From Staphylococcus sp. GSSP0090 (GTDB taxonomy: Bacteria > Bacillota > Bacilli > Staphylococcales > Staphylococcaceae), in assembly GCF_013391405.1 (NCBI RefSeq), contig NZ_JACBFD010000016.1, forward strand, positions 17,182 to 81,181: a DNA stretch of 64,000 nt, given 5' to 3'. Below the pieces are notes generated by a model, which made no database searches, had not been told where the DNA came from, and saw only the letters and a list, made by a program, of their open reading frames with translations. The translations under genes and the position numbers were made by a program. Positions 18,805-27,488 of the stretch are shown in pieces. How positions within the stretch are numbered: the first letter of the stretch is position 1; each line of letters opens with the position of its first letter.

Positions 18805-19307
18805 TAAAATCACCTCATATTATTTTTTTGAATATTACACTCCTCAAAATAATGTTGCGTCCCCAATTAATAACTGTACAAATACACAATAACACATTTT
18901 ATATTGTAATAAATTAATTTATTTTAAATTTTTAAATAACTATATATTTATATTGTATTACAATCGTTATTTTTTACGAAAAATACTTTTTATCATAAGA
19001 TTTCCATGTTTGTATAGAAAAGTATAGTTAATTATGGTTTTTATATTAGTATGTGCTTTATATAAAAAGATAAAGTAATAAATAATATTTTTCTTAAAGT
19101 TGTATCAATCAACTTTTAACCTATTCAAACTTCCTTGGTTTCCTATCTCAAAATAGATCTATGCATATATGCCATTTTTCTATAAATAAAATAAGCATCT
19201 GAGATATAAATCAATCTCAAATGCTTATGGTAACGCTATCTTTATTAGAAAATTTAATTTCTACTTCTCTTTATTTAATATTAGCAATCAATCATTATTA
19301 AAATTTA
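18805..19307. other. Intergenic region lipase-sirB
   Basis: About 500 very AT-rich bases contain the lipase promoter region and the sirB terminator hairpin at 19191-19228. No ORF is convincing. Confidence 0.55.
19191..19228 (-). terminator. nir operon terminator
   Basis: ATAAGCATCTGAGAT pairs with ATCTCAAATGCTTAT (one mismatch), and TTTTATTT follows on the minus strand, about 80 bp past the sirB stop. Confidence 0.8.
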
Positions 19308-20273
19308 TTAGATAGGATTTTTTGAATAAGATTTGCCTAGTTCAATAACTGCATCAAACGCCCATTGATCTTGCAATTGCTCATATAGCATAAGCTGACT
19401 TTTATGATAAGTGATATTGCTATCTGGTTGTAACAAACAGTTATTTCCTGTTTCGCAAAGTTCGAATACTTTTTCAATTGCTTTATTTCGAGGGCCTTTA
19501 ATTAAGTAAGTTTTAGTGCTATTATCTTTTATATTTTCACACCTAATATATTGCTCATCCAACAATTCACCAATAAGTAAGATACCAGGTTGATGCCACT
19601 GTTGTTCATTCATTTTTTTAGCAATTGTAGACAGTTTACCAGAAATTACTTGTTCATTATCTAAAGAAACATGTTTTAATATAGCCACCGGATAATCTAT
19701 CTTCGTTTCTGTATAAATATAATCTAAAATATTCGATAACTTTTTCATTCCCATGTATATGGCTAAAGTCCCACCATCCATAAGACTTTTTAAATCAAAC
19801 ATTTGAGTTTGATCGTTACAATAAGAACCTGTAGTGAATATGACACTTTTGGCAATATTTCGTGCTGTTAATCCTACACCTAAACTGGCTACTGCTGCAC
19901 TTGCAGTCGTAATGCCGGGCACAATTTCGAACGCTATATTTTGTTTAAACAGTGCATGCGTTTCTTCTTGCACGCGCCCAAATATAGATGGGTCTCCACC
20001 TTTTAATCTGACGACACGCTGGTGATGTTTAGCTGCAAATATGATTTTCTCATTGATTTCTTCTTGATTTATATGTTTGTGATATGGTTTTTTACCAACA
20101 TCGACAATTTCTGTAAGGGGATCTGCAAGTTGTAATATAACTGGATTAACTAACCGATCATAAAATATAATATCTGCTGTTCTAATTAAATATTCTGCTT
20201 TTTTGGTTAGCAACATAGGGTTTCCTGGTCCAGCACCAACAAGAAAAACTTTTCCTAAATCATTTACAGGCAT
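19308..20273 (-). CDS. sirB: Uroporphyrinogen-III C-methyltransferase (siroheme synthesis)
   Basis: A 321-residue protein whose first ~245 residues form a SAM-dependent tetrapyrrole methylase (SUMT/CobA): VGAGPGNPMLLTKKA, the central VVRLKGGDPSIFGR and EIVPGITTASA loops. It methylates uroporphyrinogen III twice to precorrin-2, the first step toward the siroheme of NirB. The remaining ~75 residues (from about residue 247) resemble a shortened uroporphyrinogen-III synthase domain and may be non-catalytic. It overlaps nirD by 10 bp and ends the operon. The symbol sirB follows S. carnosus usage as I remember it; sumT, cobA or nasF are other names in databases. Confidence 0.88.
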   Translation of the reverse strand: MPVNDLGKVFLVGAGPGNPMLLTKKAEYLIRTADIIFYDRLVNPVILQLADPLTEIVDVGKKPYHKHINQEEINEKIIFAAKHHQRVVRLKGGDPSIFGRVQEETHALFKQNIAFEIVPGITTASAAVASLGVGLTARNIAKSVIFTTGSYCNDQTQMFDLKSLMDGGTLAIYMGMKKLSNILDYIYTETKIDYPVAILKHVSLDNEQVISGKLSTIAKKMNEQQWHQPGILLIGELLDEQYIRCENIKDNSTKTYLIKGPRNKAIEKVFELCETGNNCLLQPDSNITYHKSQLMLYEQLQDQWAFDAVIELGKSYSKNPI

Positions 20274-20575
20274 AGATACACATCTCCATTATGAACTTCC
20301 ACATCATATACCGTAACGCATTCTAATTCAGAGTCCACTAACTCACCAGTCTTTAAGTCTACTTTTTGGTCATGCAACGGACAATAAACATGGTTTCCAC
20401 TTACAGTGCCTTCTGAAAGTGGACCTTGTTTATGAGGACATATATTATTTACCGCGTACACTGAACCATTTTCCGTTAAAAAAATACCGATTTCTTTATC
20501 TTGAATGATCATTTTTTTACCAATGAGTGGTGTAAGCTCATTAATTGAAGTTACTTTCACTTTGTTTGTTGTCAT
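20264..20575 (-). CDS. nirD: Nitrite reductase small subunit NirD
   Basis: A 103-residue Rieske-like subunit of assimilatory/dissimilatory NADH nitrite reductase. The ligands of a [2Fe-2S] Rieske centre are intact: Cys and His in NICPHKQGPL and Cys and His in VYCPLHDQKVDLKTG. Not all NirD proteins keep them. The ATG at 20575 shares its last base position with the nirB stop, indicating translational coupling. Its partner is NirB directly upstream. Confidence 0.92.
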   Translation of the reverse strand: MTTNKVKVTSINELTPLIGKKMIIQDKEIGIFLTENGSVYAVNNICPHKQGPLSEGTVSGNHVYCPLHDQKVDLKTGELVDSELECVTVYDVEVHNGDVYLCL

Positions 20576-22986
20576 TATACATTCACTTCCTCTACTTCAA
20601 ATATACGTTTAACTGATTGATGATTTAAAATGTGTGACCATGGTTCTTGTTCTACTGCCTGCTTAGCTTCCATAATGCGGTTGAAGAGTTCATCTTGTCT
20701 TGATGGATTTAATAACACATCTTTGACATTGTCAAAACCTAAGCGATTTATCCAAGGTGCTGTGCGTTCAGCATAGATACCGGTTTCTCTGTAGTATTGC
20801 ATCAATGCGCCACATAATCTGATAACTTCTTCCTCAGTTTCTACAGTTGTTAAATGTTGTCCGATACTCACTTCTGTACCACCATTACCACCTATATATA
20901 TTTGAAAGCCATTTTCCACACCAATAACTCCGAAATCTTTAACACCTGATTCTACACAACTTCTCGGACATCCAGATACACCCATTTTAAATTTATGCGG
21001 TGTATCAATGTATTCAAATGTTTTTTCCAATTTCATACCTAATTCAGTTGTATTTTGAGTACCAAAACGACAAAAAGCTTTACCTACACAGCTTTTAACG
21101 GAGCGCGTTTTTTTACCATATGCCGAAGCTGATCTCATACCTAAATCTTCCCATACCTTAGGCAAGCATGCTTTCTCAATACCATATAATCCAATCCGTT
21201 GTGAGCCCGTCACTTTAACCAGTGGTACATTATATTTTTGCGCAACTTCACCTAAACGTATTAACTGTGCTGCATCCGTCACGCCACCACGCATTTGAGG
21301 AATAACTGAAAATGTACCGTCTTTTTGAATATTAGCGTGGTAACGTTCATTTGCAAATCTTGATTCTATTTCATCTTCGTGTTCGAAAGGATATACCATA
21401 TTTAAATAATAGTTAATCGCTGGTCTACATTTAGGACAACCATGTTTATCTTTAAAATTTAATTGTTGTCTCACAGATTCAGATGTTTTTAACCCTTTTG
21501 CTCTAATTTGCGTTACAATCTGATCGCGTGTTAAATCCGTACAGTCGCATATACCTGTAGCTTTATTAGCAACAAAACCTTCGCCTAATGTATGCTCTAA
21601 TATTTGACCAATAAGACCTTTACACTTTCCACATGAATTACCTGCTTTTGTTACTTTTGTAACCTCATCTACACTTGTCAGACCTTCTGCATGAATCGCA
21701 GTGGTAATGACACCTTTTTCAATACCATTACAGCCACAAATCGTTTCATCATCTGACATATCTGCTATATTAACGCCTATCGCTTCTCCATCTTTGTGCA
21801 AGAGAGAGACTCTTGTATAATCTTCAATTAATGCTTCTTGTTTCATCATATTAAAGAATCGAGAGCCATCTTCAATATCACCATATAAGACTACACCTAC
21901 AATGACATTATCTTTAAAAAATATTTTTTTATAATGGTTGCTTTGACTATCAAATGTCTCCAGGGCTTTAACTTCATCACTTTCTATAATGTGACCAGCA
22001 CTATATAAATCACATCCTGAAACTTTCAGAGAAGTAAAAGTAGTTGAACCTTTATAACCATCAGTATCTTTATCTGTTAAATAATCAGCTAATACTTTAC
22101 CTTGTTTATATAAAGGTGCAACTAAACCATATACTTTCCCATTGTGTTCTGCACATTCTCCAACTGCATAGATAGATGGATCGCTTGTTTGCATATAGTC
22201 ATTTACTTTGATTCCTCTGCCAACGTCGATACCACTCATTTCAGCAACTTTAGTGTAAGGTCTAATTCCAACTGCCATGACAACTAAATCCGCTTCGATC
22301 GTTGTCCCATCAGCTAAAGCAATACCAGTAACGTCTTCTTCACCTAAGATTGCTTTCGTACTTGCCTGTAATTTAAATTTCATGCCTTGTGCTTCTAAAT
22401 CCGATTTCAAAAGACGTCCTGCCTTTTCATCTAATTGCATTTCCATGAGCCATTCAGCCAAGTGTACTACTGTGACGTCCATGCCTTGATCCATCAACCC
22501 TTTTGCACATTCCAAACCAAGCAATCCACCGCCAATCACAACAGCTGTTTTTTTGCTTTGAGCAATTTCGATTAATCTTTCAGTGTCTTCAATCGTGCGC
22601 CAACCAATCACGCTTGGTAATGATGCACCAGGTATAGGCAAGACAAAAGCTTTAGAACCAGTAGCAAATATACAAAGATCAAATTCAAATATACGACCTT
22701 GTTGTGTCGTTACCAATTTTTGATTTCGATTCACTTCAACAACAGGGTCATCTGTAATCAACGCTATATCATTTTGTTTATACCAATCAAAATGATTCAT
22801 AATCGTTTCTTCAATTGTCATTTTCTTTTGAAGTATATTCGATAACATAATTCGATTATAGTTGGGGTATGGTTCTTTCCCAATGATTGTAATATCAAAT
22901 TTATCTTTATCGCGTTCTAATATCTCTTCAATAGTTCTTAAACCTGCCATTCCATTACCGATCATCACAAGTTTTTGTTTTGACAT
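20575..22986 (-). CDS. nirB: NADH-dependent nitrite reductase large subunit NirB
   Basis: An 803-residue cytoplasmic enzyme that reduces nitrite to ammonia, disposing of NarG product. Order of domains: FAD/NAD-binding pyridine-nucleotide oxidoreductase (residues 1-300, MIGNGMAGLRTIEEI and VVIGGGLLGLECAKGL), a BFD-type [2Fe-2S] part (CGCNGIEKG, GNSCGKCKG, about 420-470), then sulfite/nitrite reductase ferredoxin-like and siroheme domains (about 550-800). The siroheme-[4Fe-4S] cysteines are visible in KSCVGKAFCRFG and SGCPRSCVESG. The ATG at 22986 follows GAGGAAAATTC. It overlaps sirA by 22 bp. Confidence 0.95.
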   Translation of the reverse strand: MSKQKLVMIGNGMAGLRTIEEILERDKDKFDITIIGKEPYPNYNRIMLSNILQKKMTIEETIMNHFDWYKQNDIALITDDPVVEVNRNQKLVTTQQGRIFEFDLCIFATGSKAFVLPIPGASLPSVIGWRTIEDTERLIEIAQSKKTAVVIGGGLLGLECAKGLMDQGMDVTVVHLAEWLMEMQLDEKAGRLLKSDLEAQGMKFKLQASTKAILGEEDVTGIALADGTTIEADLVVMAVGIRPYTKVAEMSGIDVGRGIKVNDYMQTSDPSIYAVGECAEHNGKVYGLVAPLYKQGKVLADYLTDKDTDGYKGSTTFTSLKVSGCDLYSAGHIIESDEVKALETFDSQSNHYKKIFFKDNVIVGVVLYGDIEDGSRFFNMMKQEALIEDYTRVSLLHKDGEAIGVNIADMSDDETICGCNGIEKGVITTAIHAEGLTSVDEVTKVTKAGNSCGKCKGLIGQILEHTLGEGFVANKATGICDCTDLTRDQIVTQIRAKGLKTSESVRQQLNFKDKHGCPKCRPAINYYLNMVYPFEHEDEIESRFANERYHANIQKDGTFSVIPQMRGGVTDAAQLIRLGEVAQKYNVPLVKVTGSQRIGLYGIEKACLPKVWEDLGMRSASAYGKKTRSVKSCVGKAFCRFGTQNTTELGMKLEKTFEYIDTPHKFKMGVSGCPRSCVESGVKDFGVIGVENGFQIYIGGNGGTEVSIGQHLTTVETEEEVIRLCGALMQYYRETGIYAERTAPWINRLGFDNVKDVLLNPSRQDELFNRIMEAKQAVEQEPWSHILNHQSVKRIFEVEEVNV

Positions 22987-23444
22987 GAATTTTCCTCCTC
23001 ATAAAATTCTGTTAAAAATCTTTCTACTTCTTGTGCCATTTTTTTCATTTTGTTGTAATCTTGGCCTTCCGATCTAAAATTTATTTTTATATTTTCATAT
23101 GTGATCTCTAACATGTTAAAAAAATCTGACTGCGCCTTGTCTCCACAGTGGTTGACCCATTGTGAGCTTTTTGCATCATCTTTAATTTGGTTGTTTATAG
23201 ATTGATGATTGGTTGCCGCAATAACTAAATCAGCATGCTGAATATCATGTTTGTCATAACACTTTGTAATTAATTTAAAGTTATGATGCTCAAGTTCAAA
23301 AAACTCCGGTAAAAATTTTTTACTGATTATGGTTAAAGATTGTGGATTTTCTTTTAAAATATTTTTTGCCTTTCTATAAGCAATGCTACCGCCTCCTATA
23401 ATGACAATATTTTTATGCATTAAATTAAGTTGTACTGGATACAC
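22965..23444 (-). CDS. sirA: Precorrin-2 dehydrogenase/ferrochelatase-like protein (siroheme)
   Basis: A 159-residue protein with an N-terminal Rossmann fold, NLMHKNIVIIGGGSIAYRKAKN, typical of the NAD-dependent precorrin-2 dehydrogenase part of CysG/SirC/Met8. It would oxidise precorrin-2 to sirohydrochlorin. The GTG start at 23444 has GAGGTG before it and begins at YPVQLNL, the normal start of the family; the ATG at 23480 lies inside nirR. It is shorter than full-length MET8-type proteins (about 200), so iron insertion may be left to the neighbouring NirR. The symbol follows S. carnosus nir nomenclature. Confidence 0.8.
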   Translation of the reverse strand: MYPVQLNLMHKNIVIIGGGSIAYRKAKNILKENPQSLTIISKKFLPEFFELEHHNFKLITKCYDKHDIQHADLVIAATNHQSINNQIKDDAKSSQWVNHCGDKAQSDFFNMLEITYENIKINFRSEGQDYNKMKKMAQEVERFLTEFYEEENSCQNKNL

Positions 23445-24165
23445 AACAAAGCACCTCTGTTTCTCGAATTCTTTCTTCAATTATTTTATGGAGTTCAGGC
23501 GGAAAATTGATCGCATTCGTATAATGAATGTCGCGCGTCCTACAGGTATGATTGATGTTTGCTTTTATTTTATTAACAATATAACCGTCATAAAGAAAGA
23601 CTGGCACAATCAATACACTGGTATTTTCTAACAAATATCTTTGTATTTTTTGACGATAATTGTACTCGCCATAAACAGTGAGCATTTGCATGGGTAAATC
23701 AAAAACATCACATGCCTGCATTAATTTTTTCAATTCATAGTCAGGTTCTAAATAAGTAGAACTGCCATGCGCAATCAATACAATCTGTTCTATATGATTT
23801 ATATTTTTTAAAGTATCTAAAATATTTTGCTGAATTATTTTAGGCATCTGTTTATGTGTACCAAGTGTTTTCGAAATACCATAATGCATCCCAGGATATT
23901 TTGATTTCAATTTACTTAAAATAGAAGGAATATCTTCGTAATAATGTTTAGCTGGAAAGATAAGTAACGGTATAATAATGAATTCCGAATAACCTTGCTG
24001 CAGCAATTTTACAACTACACTTTCTAGCGTTTGTGATTTACTCTCTAGAAAGGCAACATAAACCATTGTTTTACTTCGCTCCATTAATTTAGAAATAAAA
24101 TTATGAAGTATTTCATTTTGCTTTCCGCTGCGCATACCATGTATGACGATTATATTTGCCTTCAT
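23425..24165 (-). CDS. nirR: CbiX/SirB-type sirohydrochlorin chelatase-like protein NirR
   Basis: A 246-residue protein. IIVIHGMRSGKQNE near the N-terminus, FIIIPLLIFPAKHYYEDIP (about residue 75) and, in the second half, QIVLIAHGSSTYLEP and VLIVPVFLYDGYIVNKI are the paired motifs of CbiX-like chelatases, with metal-site His in each half. The likely role is ferrous insertion into sirohydrochlorin. In staphylococci the first nir gene is called nirR and was described as needed for nitrite reductase expression; the sequence itself shows a chelatase fold, not a DNA-binding protein. The ATG at 24165 follows GAAGGAG. A Rex operator lies 55 bp upstream. Confidence 0.8.
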   Translation of the reverse strand: MKANIIVIHGMRSGKQNEILHNFISKLMERSKTMVYVAFLESKSQTLESVVVKLLQQGYSEFIIIPLLIFPAKHYYEDIPSILSKLKSKYPGMHYGISKTLGTHKQMPKIIQQNILDTLKNINHIEQIVLIAHGSSTYLEPDYELKKLMQACDVFDLPMQMLTVYGEYNYRQKIQRYLLENTSVLIVPVFLYDGYIVNKIKANINHTCRTRDIHYTNAINFPPELHKIIEERIRETEVLCCVSSTT

Positions 24166-24195
24166 AATAAACTCCTTCATCTACTTTATATTTGC

Positions 24196-24265
24196 ATTGT
24201 AATATAAATAAATGTATTTTTGTGAATTAATTCACAATTATAAATAAAAATAGGGAATCCCCTTA
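24196..24265 (-). promoter_or_regulatory. nir operon control region: Rex operator and NreC-like site
   Basis: TTGTGAATTAATTCACAA at 24220-24237 is a perfect 18-bp Rex palindrome. TACAAT (24196-24201) or TATATT (24201-24206) on the minus strand can act as -10, which puts the Rex site over the -35 region, a repressing position. TAGGGAATCCCCTTA at 24251-24265 resembles an NreC site. Rex would lift when NADH rises, and NreC would activate without oxygen. Confidence 0.85.
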
Positions 24266-24288
24266 TTTATAAAATAAAAGAATTCCCT
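24252..24288 (-). terminator. Probable terminator of the GNAT gene
   Basis: AGGGAAT and AATTCCCT flank a 22-base loop; on the minus strand TATTTTTATTTA follows. Its distal arm is the NreC-like site described above, so one of the two readings may be coincidental. Confidence 0.55.
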
Positions 24289-24306
24289 TAAACTTATTTT
24301 TAAATT

Positions 24307-24846
24307 TTAATGAAATGGCGGCATGCCTAATACGTCTTCATCAAATCTTTCTGGTATTAACACCTTACGCATAATGACACCTAGATCGCCGTCATCATTT
24401 TCATGTTCTGCGTATACTTCGTAACCTCTTTTTTTATAAATATCTAAAAGCCACGGGTGTTTTCGAGCTGATGTACCTAATGTTACAGCAGGCACTTTAA
24501 GTGTATCTCGTAAAAATGTTTCTTCCACGTATTTTAACAATTTACTACCTATCCCTTTTCCATCATACGATGGCTTAGTAGCAAACCACCATACAAATGG
24601 ATAAATTGAAATACGGCGTTTACTTTCCCATGGGAAGCGAACTGTTATTGTAGAAATGATTTCCTTATCATCTTCTAATACAAATGTCGTATTTTTTGTT
24701 AAATTATCTTTTACCAATGCTAAATCAGCATTAACAGATGGCCAATCTATTCCCAATTCTCTTAAAGGGGTAAAAGCCTCATGCATCAGTTGTTGTAACA
24801 CTTCTGCATCTGACTCTGTTGCAATTCTTATATTGTAATCAGACAT
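24307..24846 (-). CDS. GNAT-family N-acetyltransferase
   Basis: A 179-residue protein with the GNAT fold. The opening NIRIATESDAEVLQQLMHEAF is typical, and the acetyl-CoA pyrophosphate loop is seen as PSYDGKGIGSKLLKYVE (about residues 92-108), followed by LGTSARKHPWLLDIYKKRGYEVY, the usual alpha4-beta7 end. The substrate is unknown. The ATG at 24846 follows AGGAGTG. It stands alone between nirC and the nir operon on the same strand and may read through toward nir. Confidence 0.85.
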   Translation of the reverse strand: MSDYNIRIATESDAEVLQQLMHEAFTPLRELGIDWPSVNADLALVKDNLTKNTTFVLEDDKEIISTITVRFPWESKRRISIYPFVWWFATKPSYDGKGIGSKLLKYVEETFLRDTLKVPAVTLGTSARKHPWLLDIYKKRGYEVYAEHENDDGDLGVIMRKVLIPERFDEDVLGMPPFH

Positions 24847-25149
24847 GTTGTCACTCCTATCAATTCATTATTTATCCCATCATTAAAATTAGATAATTAA
24901 CCATAAATATACTTTTAAATTCTATAAATACAATATGTCTTGTTTATATTCGAGTCAATTAATATGTTTTAGAATATTGCGCACAATTCAAACTGATGTC
25001 GTATGCCCTATATTTTTCAAATAAAATACCAATAACAATGCTCATTATAATGGCTCGAAAAATATGATTTAGATGTTATGCATAGATAAACTATTCTAGA
25101 ATTCATACTTTATGATCGTATCCGTTACCCTTCTAGCGTATTTTAAAGA
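24847..25149. other. Intergenic region GNAT-nirC
   Basis: About 300 AT-rich bases contain the GNAT promoter area and the nirC 3' end. I see no strong hairpin or ORF. Confidence 0.4.
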
Positions 25150-25974
25150 TTAAGATTTACTATGCAAACTATCTCTTCTACCATTTAAGTATGCATAAAC
25201 TAATCCTACAAAGATGCCACCACCGATAAAGTTACCAATAAAAGCAAAAAAGATATTTTTCAATACATGCAACCATGCTACCGCGTCAAAGTCATAAAAA
25301 ACCATACCAGAATATAACCCTGCATTAAATACCACATGTTCATATCCCATAAATACAAACACAATCACACCACATGCAATAAAGAATGCTTTTGATAATC
25401 CATCTTTAAATTGAATTGATACGTAAATGCCGATATTAATAAAGAAATTACAAAAAATGGCCTTTACTAAAATCGCATACCAAGTACTATCTATCGTTTT
25501 GCCATCGACCATACTGGTTAAACTACTGATCATTTCCGGTGTCATAATAGGTGTGAATTTCATTAATGCGAACAGTATAAAACCGCCAATAATATTAAAT
25601 AAGAAACAAACTAACATAATACCAAACGCTTTATTCATACCAATGATTTTATAATACCAACCCACTGTCAAATACATAAAATTACTAGTTAATAATTCTG
25701 AATTTGTTAGCACAATCAGTACTAATGCTAAACTAAAAGAAATAGCTCCCATTAGATTGACTAAACCTTCATTGGCCCCTGCAAATTGCGTTTTGATACC
25801 TAGCATAAATACAGTCACAATAGCTAATAAAAACCCTGACATGATTGATTTTAGTGCATACCGTCCTGGAGTTTGAGTAAACATGACTTCTTTCATTTGA
25901 ACCTGATTATTAATATTTTCAATTGTTGCTTTTGATGTATATGTATCTTTTATAGACTTGTCATTGTCTACCAT
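25150..25974 (-). CDS. nirC: Formate/nitrite transporter family channel NirC
   Basis: A 274-residue pentameric FNT-family channel with six membrane segments per subunit. Family signatures include NSELLTSNFMYLTVGWYY (about residues 94-111) and the second re-entrant region CGVIVFVFMGYEHVVFNAG (about residue 200) carrying the conserved central His. In staphylococci it exports or imports nitrite beside the nar and nir genes. The ATG at 25974 is chosen because AAGGAG precedes it by 11 bases; the GTG at 25986 is less likely. It is divergent from the Rrf2 gene. Confidence 0.85.
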   Translation of the reverse strand: MVDNDKSIKDTYTSKATIENINNQVQMKEVMFTQTPGRYALKSIMSGFLLAIVTVFMLGIKTQFAGANEGLVNLMGAISFSLALVLIVLTNSELLTSNFMYLTVGWYYKIIGMNKAFGIMLVCFLFNIIGGFILFALMKFTPIMTPEMISSLTSMVDGKTIDSTWYAILVKAIFCNFFINIGIYVSIQFKDGLSKAFFIACGVIVFVFMGYEHVVFNAGLYSGMVFYDFDAVAWLHVLKNIFFAFIGNFIGGGIFVGLVYAYLNGRRDSLHSKS

Positions 25975-26117
25975 AAAAAATAACACTCCTTATATCTTTT
26001 TTAATATTATTTTGCTACCAATGCCATTATATGAGTTTATAACTATACTTTATAGTGTTTTTAATATATTTTCTTTGCTAAATGCATTGCACGCTTTTAT
26101 AATATAACGTAAACTTT

Positions 26118-26142
26118 ACTTGTAACTATTATATACACAAGT
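26118..26142. promoter_or_regulatory. Inverted repeat upstream of the Rrf2 regulator gene
   Basis: ACTTGT at 26118-26123 and ACAAGT at 26137-26142 are perfect 6-bp arms separated by 13 bp, in the region between divergent nirC and the Rrf2 gene, just before its ribosome binding site. Rrf2 repressors often bind such palindromes at their own promoters. Confidence 0.5.
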
Positions 26143-26166
26143 GTGATTTTAAAAGGAGTCTTAAAT

Positions 26167-26568
26167 TTGAATACGCAATTTTCCGTTTCTATACACATTC
26201 TTACACTATTAGCCACTGAAAAAGAACCGGTGTCTAGTCAATATATTGCTGATAGTATTAATAGTAATGCCACACTAGTTCGTAAATTATGTCGTTACTT
26301 AAAAGAAGGACATTATATCCAAAGCAGCCAAGGTATTTCAGGTTATACACTAAGTACTGCTGCAAATGAAATCCACTTAGGTGACCTATATCAACTTATC
26401 TTTTCAGATACGATGCATTTCGCAAAAATTCATAAGGATACGAATCAACATTGTCATGTAGGCAAAAATATTAGCCATGCGCTGGATGAGATTTACAGCG
26501 AAGTGGATACAACCATGATTAATAAACTAAATACGTATACAATCCAAACAGTCATTGATCGTTTTTAA
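26167..26568 (+). CDS. Rrf2-family transcriptional regulator
   Basis: A 133-residue winged-helix protein. The N-terminal part FSVSIHILTLLATEKEPVSSQYIADSINSNATLVRKLCRYLKEGHYI is the Rrf2 DNA-binding region (about residues 5-51), followed by the wing QSSQGISGYTL and a dimerisation helix. It lacks the three-Cys Fe-S cluster of NsrR/IscR (only Cys near residues 43 and 98), so it belongs with YwnA-type members that sense by other means. The start is the TTG at 26167 after AAAGGAG; the GTG at 26143 would overlap the palindrome. Divergence from nirC makes nirC a candidate target. Confidence 0.8.
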   Translation: MNTQFSVSIHILTLLATEKEPVSSQYIADSINSNATLVRKLCRYLKEGHYIQSSQGISGYTLSTAANEIHLGDLYQLIFSDTMHFAKIHKDTNQHCHVGKNISHALDEIYSEVDTTMINKLNTYTIQTVIDRF

Positions 26569-26617
26569 AAACGCTAATGTAATTAAAACGAATGGTAAAT
26601 CACTATATTTATATGAT

Positions 26618-26700
26618 AAATAAAAAGATAATGCTTTAAGGCAATGGGACTTTAAATTTACAATTCCGACACCTATTGCCTAAATAAAAACGAGGAAATA
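26618..26700 (+). repeat. Dispersed intergenic repeat, copy D
   Basis: ATGCTTTAAGGCAATGGGAC, TTTAAATTTACAATTCCGAC and ACCTATTGCCTAAATAAAAA follow the consensus of the other copies with scattered changes. Confidence 0.7.
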
Positions 26701-26799
26701 AAAATGTTCGTAAGCTATTGTTTTGGTTGTAATGAATATCATTCGTGGTCAGTGACATAATGATATTCACTTTATTGATTATTATTATAAATTAAAAAA

Positions 26800-26829
26800 G
26801 CAGTCTCATGAGAAACCCCATAAGACTGC
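26800..26829 (-). terminator. Hairpin with minus-strand T-run
   Basis: GCAGTCT and AGACTGC flank a loop containing ATG/CAT; TTTTTTAATTT follows on the minus strand. It could end transcripts from the small gene at 27227-27403. Confidence 0.55.
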
Positions 26830-27026
26830 CATGGTAGCTTGTATGAATCATTTATTGAAAACAATTCACTACTTAGTTACCAACAATAAACAATATGACT
26901 ATCAAATGTCCCCACATTAAAATAATCATAATTATAAATATAGTTTAACACCTTATTTAAAAAAATAAAATTGAACTGTTTATTTAAGTATGCTTAATTT
27001 ATTTTAAAAGCACTTGACTAATCGTA

Positions 27027-27205
27027 GGAAATAAAGTCTGGGACAAAAATAGATGTCTCAGACTGTTTTCCATTTAGGCAGTAGATGACTGAATTGAAAA
27101 TGCGCTTATATCAAGCTTTTTTCAATCCTAGTCATCCTTGCCTTGATTGCATAGGTAGGACTACGAAATCTTTATTAGAAAAATTGATTTCTGTCCCACT
27201 CCCTC
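27027..27205 (-). repeat. Dispersed intergenic repeat, copy E (inverted, extended)
   Basis: AGTCTGGGAC...GTCTCAGACT forms a hairpin, then TTTAGGCAGTAGATGACTG and AATTGAAAATGCGC are the reverse complement of the core of copy A. The copy is longer than the others and ends near TTTCTGTCCCACTCCC. Confidence 0.75.
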
Positions 27206-27226
27206 TTAATTATTTGAACAATGATA

Positions 27227-27403
27227 CTATTGCTTAAATTTACTTAAAAAATGTAGCCCATAGGCAAATATACCGTATCCGGCTAATGTACGTAAGAACC
27301 ATTTAAATGTATGACTACTTAAGCTTTTTTCATTTAATAATAGTGTAGGAATTAATGTACTAAATGAATATAAACCAAGTACTTTCAAATAACGTTTATT
27401 CAA
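27227..27403 (-). CDS. Small membrane protein of unknown function
   Basis: A 58-residue protein starts with TTG at 27403 after GAGGTG. Two hydrophobic stretches (VLGLYSFSTLIPTLLL and FLRTLAGYGIFAYGLHFL) suggest two short membrane helices. I recall similar small proteins in other staphylococci but know no function. It is monocistronic. Confidence 0.6.
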   Translation of the reverse strand: MNKRYLKVLGLYSFSTLIPTLLLNEKSLSSHTFKWFLRTLAGYGIFAYGLHFLSKFKQ

Positions 27404-27488
27404 TACACACACCTCTTTTCACCACTATTATATCGAAAAATGCTCGATAATTACCAAGTCAATTCTAACATTTTTTTGACTTTTTCAT

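Larger units (their letters stand above)
26569..27226. other. Repeat-rich intergenic region
   Basis: Two copies of the dispersed repeat in opposite orientation (26618-26700 and 27027-27205) flank a minus-strand terminator-like hairpin (26800-26829). I find no plausible gene. Confidence 0.6.

Noticed and set aside
20575..22986. Possible nirB frameshift
   Set aside because: The frame is continuous from FAD domain to siroheme cysteines with the expected length.
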